From: Sabellastarte sp. h YS-2021
Taxonomy: Eukaryota; Annelida; Polychaeta; Sabellida; Sabellidae
Direction of reading: 5' to 3'
Length of the DNA: 64,000 nt
Assembly (NCBI GenBank): GCA_964017235.1
Contig: OZ024935.1
Location: 1,426,001-1,490,000 of the forward strand
In this document: positions 12,137 through 23,700 of the stretch, piece after piece
How positions within the stretch are numbered: position 1 is the stretch's first letter
How the letters are laid out: every line of letters starts with the position of its first letter
The notes under the pieces: generated by a model
Seen by the model: the letters and a program-made list of their open reading frames with translations, nothing else
Database searches by the model: none
What the model was told of the DNA's origin: nothing
Translations under genes and position numbers: made by a program

Positions 12137-12840
12137 ATGTCAGTCAGAGAGTCTCATAGCAGTATTAACTACCACTTCTACACAGATGATACCCAGTTAT
12201 ACATAACACTCTCACCAGCAAATTTCTCTCACTCTATACAAAAACTAAAGAACTGTCTGAACGATATTCAAAATTTCATGTTCACAAATAAATTAAAACT
12301 GAACCCTGACAAAACTGAGTTTATTTCGACAGGCTCCCAAAAGAACCGTAAACAACATGGGTCTCACACAACACAAAGTATCAAGAACCTTGGAGTGGTG
12401 TTCGATTCCAACTTCACTCTCTCAGACTATGTGTCACAGGTCATAAAGTCCACCACAGCTCATGCGAGAGACCTCTACAAAATTTGTCCCCTTCTAGACA
12501 TAAAAACATCAGCTCTTATAGCAAATGCTTTGGTGAGCAGCAGATTGGACTATTGCAATTCCCTGTTCATATCACTCACTGATTTGAGTTAAAGAGATTG
12601 CAGTTAGTCCAAAACTCACTCTGTGGGGTTGTCACCCGTTCCTCCAAATTCTCTCACATTACCCTTCAACTGAAAAAACTCCATTGGCTCCCAGTCAGGT
12701 ACAGGATACAATTTCAAATAGGCCTCATTACATACGAAATTCTCAACCAAGGTCAACCAGCTTACCTAGGAGAATTAATTTACCCCTACACCTCACCCCC
12801 AATCTCAAGTTCTGTCAAAACCCACTTACGACTGTAGACT
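12137..12840 (+). pseudogene. LINE reverse transcriptase fragment, copy B
   Basis: Better preserved than copy A. FYTDDTQLYITLSPANFS holds the catalytic box, with Thr where Ala is usual. NKLKLNPDKTEFISTGS, NLGVVFDSNFTLSDYVSQV, NALVSSRLDYCNSLF and, after a stop at 12590-12592, LQLVQNSLCGVVTRS, LHWLPVRYRIQFQIGLITYE and QPAYLGELI follow in the family's normal order. The two frames (12137-12592 and 12598-12837) are separated only by a stop and a small shift. Consistent with a 5'-truncated CR1/L2/Rex-type insertion. Confidence 0.85.
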
Positions 12841-15800
12841 GTAGAGTTCATAAATAAATCAAACACTTTTCTAATTCCTTCAAGCAATACACTACAGTCC
12901 TTTGGAACTCATATAATTCTAGCATGATAGCTGTCAGTCACTTGTAATCTTGATTTAATCTCATTCATGATGTGTGTGATATTGCTATGTCTTCAATTTG
13001 TCTACATCTAAAGCAAGAGTGCAAATAAACGCTGTCTTTTATGTAGGGGTACTTGTGAAGTCATCCTTTTAAACCTTCAATTTTTAACTTGAGAATTCTA
13101 CACCATTTTGCATGGATGCTGCTGCAACGAAAATGAGCAGATGCTCTGTAAAAATAGCTGTCTAATGATGTGCATAAAATACATTTCTACATTAATACCA
13201 TGTGGGGTCATAAATGACCCAATGTATGTATTTGCTTATTTGCCAATGAAAGATACATTTTTGTGAAATACATTTAACCATATTAAAGTTAGTCAATGTA
13301 CGATAAGACTCTTCACATATGTATTAATCTGGTATTAATAAACAGTTGAACATCGATAGCTGACTACCTTGTTAGATTCACAACAGATTAAATGATACTT
13401 CTTTTGTCTGCCCTGATATTTTTCTTGGCTGCATCCACGGTCTGCATCCCTATTTTGACCTGGAATATCTTTTCCAAACCTTCTAGCCAGTTTTACTTGT
13501 ACCTTTAGCTCAGGATTTCTTTATCTTTGTACTACTAGAGGTATAGTTAAAGTAGTCGAGGATAATGTCAATATGACTGTTTTCACTTCTCTTCCATTCT
13601 ATAGCAGTATAAATCCAAGTAATACAGCTTACCCACATGGTACTACAATTTCTAAGTGGTATGTTTCAAATAGAGCACAGCAATGTCATCATGATTAAAT
13701 TTAAAATTTATATGTCAATGACAAAATATTTTTCCCTATCCATATCCATATCTATTTGCCCCCCCCCCCCCCCCCCCCCCCATAATCCAGTCCACCTTTA
13801 CTCTAAATCTTTCCTACCTTCTATATTGCTAGCTATTTGTATTTCAGCCACATTTCAATTTGGCAAGACAAAAATAAATTTCTTCTATATTTTGTAAGAT
13901 AATATTTTGTACACAATGCTCTATTTCAGCGGGGTCATTACCATATTCTTTTGTGCACATCTCATACATTAATTCATTTGTCTTGGTTTGTGAAATCTTG
14001 GTGTGGAGGGTCTCATTCCTGGAGCCACCTCAACTTTTCAGATATTTGTTCTTTTGATGACATAATTTCAGGTGACACCTGCTGTGATTAAACAACGAGT
14101 CTTGCCCCCCTGTTTTATATTTTTTAGCCCTATCACTTTGTCATTGGAAATATGACAAACAACATCACTGATAATTGATTTACCCACTCTTGTCCCTCCC
14201 TTATGGTTTATCTATTTATGCTGGAGTCAGTTATTTAGTTTCAGATGGTCTCCTGAGTGGTTGCCTTGGAATTGGCGCTGGTTCATGTGCCACCTGAGTT
14301 TTCTTAGTACACCGGCTGATAGTTCAGTGACCAGATTTTGTGCAGCTCCTGTGGTTTGGCTACTGAAGTGGTGGACACTCTTACTGCCTTGTCCTTACTT
14401 GTCTCAATACCATCTATACATACTCCATTGCTGTGTCACATTGGGAAACATTGGTGGCAGACATATTCCTCTGTTATCACTGTACGGCTGGTGTGATGTT
14501 AGCCAGTGGGAATTTTACAGTGTCACATGCTCTCTGCTGGTCTACCAGGATCTTTATCAGTTAGTGGAGCAAGTGTAAATATTCAGAACCATGGAGTAAT
14601 ACTTCACAAGCAATCACATCAGTGCAATTGTGTTCACAACAAGTGTATAGAGTTAATATATCTTATCTTGCAGTGTCATGTCATCTTGCCAACTATTGTT
14701 CAGAAATTACAGTGTTCAGCAGTGTGGTGTGGAAGGACTGGTATATCTTTCGGGACTAAAAATACAGTGTCACACGCTCCTGGTTTATCCACAGGTTGTG
14801 TGTTGTAACTTCTCTGGGAGTGCTATGAGAAGCTTCAGTACATCTACCTCGACAAGTTTGCTGTAATGGGATGTAGTGGTGAAGAGTGCATGGACTGGAT
14901 AGGCGTTAGGGACTGGAAAGTTCATGTGTATTTTTACTTATTTCCTTGTCACTCATAATAGTGGGAGGACATCCCTGGATCTGCAGTAATAATTTGGATA
15001 GCAGTTCTTTGGAGTACTTTCATCCCTGGGACTTCTTTTAGTCTTTCTAGGTGAGATTGGGATCCCTGGTTTCTCCTTTATGTCTACCACATGGACACAA
15101 TAATGGCATATATATTTGCTTAGTATATTGCTTCATCACCCACTGGATCTTAGAACTGTCTGTAATTCTGTTATTATCTTTTTACATGTTCTCTTTGCAT
15201 TTTTGCAGAGCTTTGACCTCTGTAACCTGCTTGCCTTGTGACCTTGTAATCTGGGGTGACAACTTGTATCTCCAGTTTAGTGCTGGGTTGTGATGTTCTT
15301 CCAGTGACCTTCATTATCAAGTTCACTGGTTGTGACCTTTGATGTTCAACTTGACCTTGAACTATGGTGTTGTCACCCTGTGACCTTTGAATCTGAACTT
15401 ATGACCTTCTATTCATGTTATGTATTTTCTTTCATTGAATAACATATGAATATTTGAGTGCATTATGATATAACTGCATTTAATAATTTTAGTAGTCTGT
15501 ATAATTGATGTATAATAAATTATATATCCCAAACCTTTAATGGTCTTGGGGTGGGGGCTCAGGGAATGTGTCTCGGTTTGTGAAATATTGGTAAAAGAGT
15601 AACAAATTCATTAAATACGATTAAGAGAATTAAATGTATTGAAATTTTATCAAGCAGTTTTAGTTTTTGGGGTCACAAAAGAACCCACACGGTATGAACA
15701 GGGTTAGTGAATTACTACCAACAATTGGAATTTGTAATAGTGATTATCCAGAGTAAGTGGCGTCATGGAATCTGAAATAAATAATTCCTAGTCTGTATGT

Positions 15801-17640
15801 GCAGCTACTTCATACTTAGATCAAACATTGCTCATTGTCTTAAATCACACTAGTTCCAACAAAATTATGGGATTAATGTGTCTTTTGTTATATCACCATC
15901 GGTCAGTACAATCCATCAGTCGACACTTTTGTTTTAAATGCTTCCTTATAGCATGAGACCATGTAATTTGGTCATCAGTTTAAGACCCTACTGTCTGCTT
16001 TGTATGCAAGTAACTGTTGAGATTGGGATTAACTGTTGCCTTTGTTGGTAGCCATTTTGACTGTTGTAATTATTTTTTTTATATATTTCTGGACAAAAGA
16101 TATTGTAGTGTCCTAAAACATTCTATACTTTGGGAAGGGTAACAGAAAAAGAACAACAATTACTCTCAGGTCAGTCCAGCAAGGAGTCTTTTCCTACTGG
16201 TTTCTACCTACCGAATACCGATGTCCCCTTGGTGGCGACCTTATTATGTTTTATGAACTACTGATTTGGGCATTATGATTTGCACAGTGTGCCTTAGAAT
16301 CTGCGAGTTTGTAGATGAAGCACATGGATACCTGATTCCTGTTACTCCATTAAACAAAAATCTTTGCTTGAATGTTTCGTGGATCACTATTGCCACTGTA
16401 TATTTAACCCAACCTTAATCCCTACACAAGATAAATATAACACCCCATATTACAAATCCAGCTTCAAAAATTGCCCCTCTAGTTCTCTAGTGCTTCCTGT
16501 GTAAACATATGTCCAAAGGCATCCTAAAAGTTTCATATTTGGCAAGGCAGTGCCGTCTTCACTTTTCCTAGGTTTTAAGGCATAGATACTTCCTAACCCT
16601 GTGCATAGTGTGATTGAATGAATCTGAACAATAAATCTATTTTATGAGCTTTATAAAACGCTGGTTCAGAGATTAAGACTTATACAAGTATGATGTAATT
16701 AGATTAGATGAAACAGTGACATAAAATTACTAACTGTGCTGTGTATTGTAAAATACTTTCTTTCTTCTTAACATTGAGTTGAATTAGAATTTTTTACATT
16801 AGAATTTGTTGAAATTTCTAACAAACACTTGTGGCGCTGTTTGAATATTATTAAGGTATACAAATGTGAGATTTTACATAACTCTGATATTTAGCATGAC
16901 ACTGTGTTATTTTTATTTCTAATCCTAATCATAAAGCTCCAGATAAAAGCTTAATTAAATTTCTACAAAAAAATGCATGTAAAATACAGTAGTAAGTATG
17001 TTATATTATTTCGATATATGTTTAGGTTATCGTTTTTGTTATTAGTGTGATATTATGCAAAAATGTTAAGATTAGATTCTTGCGCCCCAGAGATTAAACT
17101 ACATAACATTCTTTATTAGATTATACATTCTTACATCAGCTATGGATAACATATAACGATCAATATTTCATGACTGCTATAGATATAAAGGAAGTACTTA
17201 AAACCAGTATATCGTACTGTGAAAACCCAATACAAAACACAAGAACTGTAACAGTCCACAAAACAGTGTGTCCCGCCTTCATAATGATCATACAAACAGA
17301 TAACACATTACTGATAAGCCACCTCTGGACCCTGTCTTAGAGATAAGACGTGTTTCCGGTCAAAACATATTCAGTAATGTGTTATACCTGAACCTTATAA
17401 CATGTAGCAGAATATATACATCACTCTGCAGTAATTATCCGTGGATACTTATTAACAAAGAGGGCTCACCAAATATCCATGTTATAAAACAAAAGCAATT
17501 ACTTGGATTACTTGCTCAGTAATCGTGAATTTGTGATTTTTAATAAAGAGCATAAACATATTTTTGTATAAATATTCACATTACATAGAGGATAAATACT
17601 CCTTAATACAAGAAAGGGATTCAGTCACACAAGGATTAAG
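12841..17640. other. upstream region of the ATPase gene
   Basis: About 4.8 kb without a recognisable coding exon. It contains a poly-C run of about 22 at 13760-13782 and a cluster of TGACCT words at 15300-15410. A 15-bp perfect inverted repeat (ATAACACATTACTGA) lies at about 17301-17315 and 17370-17384. The promoter and 5' untranslated exon of the ATPase gene should lie here or nearby, but I see no decisive core promoter. Confidence 0.5.
13760..13782. repeat. poly-C tract
   Basis: An uninterrupted run of about 22 C after GCC. A longer run is at 36130-36159. The exact length is likely to be assembly-sensitive. Confidence 0.9.
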
Positions 17641-17794
17641 ATGTATAGAAGTGATTCCCAGGAAGATTTAATCACATCCGCAGACACAGTCAGACACAGA
17701 ATCACCCGACTCAGAAATCAAGAAAAATGGCCACAATTTCGACAGTTCCTGATCGACAACAAAGGCAATAGAATTTTAGGAGATAAACCAGAAA
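17641..17794 (+). CDS. ATP1B: ATPase beta exon 1 (start codon, cytoplasmic tail)
   Basis: Starts at the ATG of MYRSDSQEDLITSADT. The frame stays open past the exon, but the donor must be the GTATAG at 17795, leaving one base over, because only that phase joins the next exon in frame to give KPE-I-ASLIM. A second GT at 17805 gives the wrong phase. Confidence 0.88.
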
Positions 17795-20700
17795 GTATAG
17801 GCAGGTGTAGTTTGTTACCTTACTGGGATCTTATGTTTTAGGGTGCATTTGTTATGTCTGTCTGTCTATTGGTCTATCAGTCTGTATTTGTACTGATACC
17901 TAAAGTAATGGGTCTTTGTGAACTACTTTTGTGTGTAGCGCCAACCAAATAAAGAAGTCATAAATGTTTTCAACTGATCCACATTGTAGTTATACCAAAC
18001 TTTGGCAACACCCCCGATGGAGGTTTGCATTATACAAGCGAGTGTTTTCTAATTTCTTATTTTCTGACACATATATTTTATTATCTATCTTAAAATATGT
18101 ACTCCAAGTAGCAATATAAGCTAGGTCATCTTGAGGTCTGGACTCAATGCAGAGATATGATTGGCCATGGGTTTTAAAAGGAGGGACATTTTTTTTTATG
18201 TAGGTTGTTGGTTAAATGACTCTTTTAAAGTCACAAGTATTTGTTTCTTTAATTTGGTTATTTCATTCCAATCTGACAAGGATGCTCAGTGGTCGAGTTG
18301 TCAACACATTTGATATTTAATCTCACAATTTTCAACTTTGTGGTCTTGGGTCCGAATCTAGTTTATGGCAACTTGATCTTATACCTTATTAAGGCAAAGA
18401 TTACTTCAAGTTTCTATGTGGTTAATTTTGTAGTTTTTATTTATCAGAATTTAACTTTGACGGATTTTTTCAATACTAGGACAAAGGCCTAGTAATAAGA
18501 AATTTTATGACATACATGTATGTTTAATACTGGAGTTAATAATGAAACATTACTCAACAGAGCACAAAAGGAGCTTCAACAGATGCTTTGAGGAGTTAAA
18601 ATCCTGTGGATTTGTACACCTCTCCGTTCGTTTGTCTATATCAGTCTCCTCACTCCTTATTTACCTGAGTTTATTGACCTCTCTTGTTATTTTGTGCTTC
18701 AGTGTCCTCACTGATCAAGGTCCTAAATCTATTCACCCATTTCATTACTTTGTGTTTCAGTCTCATTCACTTGTATTTATTCACCTTTCCATACTGTTCC
18801 TAAAGCAAATGTTTTTCATCCCTCTTGTTGCCTTCTCTTTCAGTTGCCTCGCTAATAATGTATGCGAGTTTTTACACCGGCCTTGTGGTTTTCTTTGCCA
18901 TCCTGTTGGGGTTCTTCTGCCTCACACTGGATGAGATCACACCCCGCCATAATGGAGAGGACTCACCACTGCATGGCCTTCCAGGTAAGCATGCAAAGAT
19001 TATAACTTTCCACAAGCTGAGTAAGTCACATTAAGACATGTAGTTCAGAGAATAGAGAAACTCAGCAAATTATAGTACATAAAAGTTTCTGTACTGCAAG
19101 CTATCAGGTACTGGTAACTTGCAACTTACTTCAGATGGGGCCCTGAATAGAGCTGAGAGGTGCCATACGAGTGTGTCACTCATTTCATCATAAGATGCGT
19201 GTGTTTTAATTTAAAGCTGTTTTCAAGACTTTGCTTAGGACAGATGATGGAACGGAAAACTGTACAAATAAATCAGAAATCATTTCACACTGAAAATAAT
19301 GGTGCTTTAGGTCACAATGGGATTTAAAACCCTATATGTAAGAAATTGTCAGTGAGCTCTTTCTACAACAAGCCATTATGTCTCAGTCACTATGTGTTAA
19401 CTCAGACGAGCCATTTCTTACATCAGCACCCCACCAGGAAATCCCTTTTTACTGCAGAAGCTTCAGTGACAACCTGTCAACATCCCTGAAGTTCTTTAGT
19501 CTGCCACTGGGGATAGGACCCAATGACAGAAGAACACCATTTTAAAGTGGTCATCCAAACCACTACGTATTTACATGTATGTGGCATCAAACCCAAGCCA
19601 TCTGTGTTCATAGTAGAGTGTGTTACCCACTTGGGCACAGTAGTAAATAATGACAGATTTTATCCTTCCTGATTGAACACTGTACCTCAAAACAACCAAA
19701 AAGAGAGTTTGCAAGAAGTGGTGCTTGGTGCTTTCCATCAGTATATATATATCTCATATCAACTAGTAACCATACTACCTGACACAACCTTCTATTAATT
19801 TAACTCCATGGTTAACCATCCTGTGACCTTCTCTTCCTCCGCCTCTTCTAGGTCACATATATACCCATACACTGAGTATCCACTGGTTGCAGGGTCTTGC
19901 TTACATTGGACTACTAACCCAATGTTGGGGGGCTTAACTTTTACATTCGGACTGACCTTCATTTCCAAGGTCAAGGAAATTGCTTGACCTTTATGTGACC
20001 TCTGCTTCAAGGTTATCCCTATAGCAACTGTGGGGTTACTTTTGGTCAAGGTCGAGGAAATTGCTTGACCTTGACCCACTATGAATTTGACCTTTATTTT
20101 GAGGTTTCTTAAAGCCCCTCCAACCAGTGGCTTCAGCAAGTTCAGTTAAAATTAATTATGTGTTAAAAAATATTACAAATGTAAATAATACACATGTGTA
20201 TAACAAAAAGATTGGTAGATTGAATAGATATTTAAACCCATGCTGTCTTTTATTTATTGTCTGGTTCCCTGGGCACTGTTCGGGTCGGCATTATGGTGCC
20301 GGGTAGGTCAGTGCTGGGGGAACCTATTATCGATCATAGTTTAGTTGTAACCAGCTGGGTTTGTCTTCTGACTTTTGATTGGCCAATACTCGTCCTCCCT
20401 GAATTATGACATTTGATCTCACTTTGACCTGTCCTCTCTTGAATGTCATTACTGTTCAGTTGATTTATTTATCTGTACAATGTACAACAGTATGTGAAAT
20501 AGTTTATTCAATTGATTCAGGACTCAGCTACCGACCTGTGCCAGATTTTGAGAGTGACCTAATTAGGTTCATCCAAGGCAAGCCAGAGACCTACAAACCA
20601 TTCACAGACCACGTGCAGACCTTCTTACTTGGTAAGTATAAATCAGTGATCCCCTAGTGACTTCTAATTACTGAACACATAGAAGTAAGTACATATGGAG

Positions 20701-23700
20701 CCCCTCAATGTGCTGAGGCAAACGTGATTCCCAAAAAAGTCTTCTAATCGGGAGTAATCTTTTATGTCACTATTATGCACAATGGCTGAAAGTCTTGTTT
20801 ACGGGTTTTGTCAACTTTATAGTCGTGGGATGGGGGATGACTCAAATGCATCTGGTATTTTTGGGTAAGATGTAAGGATGACATTAGCACAAATAAATAT
20901 TGGTTACGAATGTTTTAAGATTTGAGCATTTGATCAGCCCACGTTTTAATGTAATATATTTACTTTTTGTCACTTGACAAAAAGTGACGGATAAAGATTG
21001 GCTTTGTATGGATTTTATAAGAAACAAATCTACAAAATATACTTTGCATGGTCTATGTTCTATTTATTATCCACCATTTTGATTAAATTTTAGTAAAATA
21101 AATTCAGATTCAATAGTAATATATACAATGACAGGCTGTGAGAAACATTAACTTTAGATTACTGGACTATTTTTTGCATGGATTTTAGTATTACAAAACT
21201 CAGTAGAAAGTCTGTAAAATACCTTCTTATTTGAGTGTTTAAACATGTATGTAGGTAAAATACTTCTACAAATATTTACAAAAAAAGACCTGTATTTGTT
21301 CATGTGAAATCAGCCAAATATATATCCATTATACGGGTATAAAAAGGGGGGGGGGAGATATTTTAGGCGAATCAAAAAATTAATACCTTGCATATTTTCC
21401 AATGATCTAGGTCAAATGCATTTATTGCATGGTGGACAATAAAGAAGGATATAACATGACAAACCTCATTAAACACTTGTGCCAGGGGCTTATATGAATG
21501 CATGTTTACTCCCCTACACTAGGACACAGAAAAAAAATAAACAAGGTCAGGCTATTTAACAAGTTGAGCTGAAGTAGAGTCCTCAGTCCAAGATGGGATA
21601 GGAACAAGTTTATGGTTGATATAACACGAATACTTCTTGAATGACAGACGAAAAAAATCACAAATGAAGATATATTTTTGTATATTTCTAATGAGGGGTT
21701 GTTTTTTTCTTTTATTGATCAGCATGTTGTTTCTATAATAACTAAAATAGTTCCATATTTACCAAAAATAAATGCAACATTGTTTTGAAACACAGTCATT
21801 GTTAAAGGCACAAGTAAACATTAAAACTTCAAATTTTAATTTTGCATTTCCTTAACTTTAAAATGTACCACTTGACATTTCTCTCCAATTTATGGATAAA
21901 TTTAAAGCAAAAACGAACAGAAGCTCTTTAAAATAACTTGCTGATGATGTATGTTACATATTAGAATGTTATATGATTAATAAAATAAAAACAAAAAAAT
22001 CGGCAATGCTTGAAACACAATATTTTCCTCCTGCCTTAAGGTAGATTAAACTTTTCTGGACAAATGACTCCATTATTAAGACACAAAAACTGGTGAAAAT
22101 GAATACATATTTGCTGACCATGTAGCTCATCCAAAGTTCAAGTTGAATGTCAGATTGTATTTTTTTAGAATACGAAAACGAGGCTCAGGTGGGTGAGAAC
22201 TTCATCGACTGTAAACCCAGACGACCGGATGAAAGCGAGGACAAAGTGTGCAGGTTGGCAGTAAATGAATGAATGAAAAGATCGAATTGGATATATAAAT
22301 GTTAAAATACTGATTATCAAGGAGGTTATGTTATTTTTTGTTTGTATGTTAGAAAGATAAAGAAGAAACACTACTGCATAGAATTACATCACATTATGAC
22401 TGTAGGTGGGTTTTGGTCAAGCAAAGAACTGATTTAACTTTAAGAAGGATACTCAACGAATTCTTGATCCAGGATTTTAAAGGATTTTTTATCACTGTGC
22501 TTACAAACACTAGTAGAGATGTTGGGTCTTGGAAGAGGTATGCACTGTCCAAGTGCTCTTGTTATAATATTAAAAGACAAGACAATTCTTAAGCCACTAC
22601 ACAGCCACAGAAAAGGTTTTTTTGCTTAACTTTAGAGAAATAACTTTGAAAGTATTCCATAGATTTGAACTAGATATGTCAACTTACTTGTGTAGTCACA
22701 AGGGTTGATTGATTAATTTGTTGATTGATTGACTCTCCACTGAACACCTCTACAGGTTAGGCTGAGAAATAAACCCTGGGGGGTGTAGGCGAGTGTGTGA
22801 CCCAGTCCCTCCAGTACTCCCTGATAATTGTTTGAACACCATTTTGATAAAATATAGTCTTTCCAGTGGAGATTTCAGGAAATTTGGGTGGTCAGTGGAC
22901 AGGTCAAAATGCTTCTGTATGACAAACTTTTTGGTGAAAATGTTGAGCAGAAGCTAGTTATTCAGATATAAAATTCATGGGAAAACATCAACTTCATTAA
23001 TAATATACAGACTGACCTGTAAAACTAGGTTTAATTGTGCTTTCCCTTTCATTACAGGTTTGATATTGATGATTTAGGAGGTCACTGTACTTGGCAGAAA
23101 GACTTTGGTTATGATGAAGGGATGCCCTGTATACTACTCAAAACAAACAAGGTGGGTCTTTATTATTGACTTTTTATAATCCACCACATGTCACATTGTG
23201 TCTAAATTGGAGGACTTACAGATTGGAAAATACTTTTTTTTTGCATTCACTAGCATTTTAGTGTTAACATCATTAGAAATGTATTTCATGGAGCTTCTGT
23301 CATGTTACACACCCATTTGTTATTATCATCTTCATTTGTGATAAATACATTTTGTGTTATTAAATTTCAATAGTTTTCCCCTTGTATTTTAATTGCATGA
23401 CTTGGTTCGCACTTCCTTTGTAAATAGCTGTAACTTAAGATCTGGGACACACAGTCACAAAGTGGATAGCACCCATGTCCTTTGGGTACATATAAAGTGG
23501 GAAAGTAGGTAGTTTTTTTGCTGGTGTCAAATAGGTTTTGTAGCAACTAGTATTCATCGATTTCCTCCATCAACTCAACAAACCATCATTATATAACTTT
23601 TTAAAATCTGCATTAAACCCAAATACTCAAAATTGGATCAGCAGGGTGCTTCTTATATTTCACTGAAGTACAAAAAAATTCATTTACCAAATAACAAGTA

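Larger units (their letters stand above)
18985..20520 (+). other. ATPase beta intron 2
   Basis: Holds a minus-strand SINE (family A) at about 19478-19642, two palindromic AAGGTCAAG/CTTGACCTT sites (19967-19991, 20048-20072) and a GC-rich hairpin at 20263-20324. No coding exon is expected because the flanking exons join in frame. Confidence 0.8.

Noticed and set aside
13637..13897. 86-codon frame with a proline run
   Set aside because: The prolines are the translated poly-C tract; the flanks show no protein-like signal.
18542..18843. Open frame running into ATPase exon 2 from the left
   Set aside because: It is in a different frame from the exon and holds only low-complexity hydrophobic sequence. 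A clear acceptor at 18841-18843 defines the exon.
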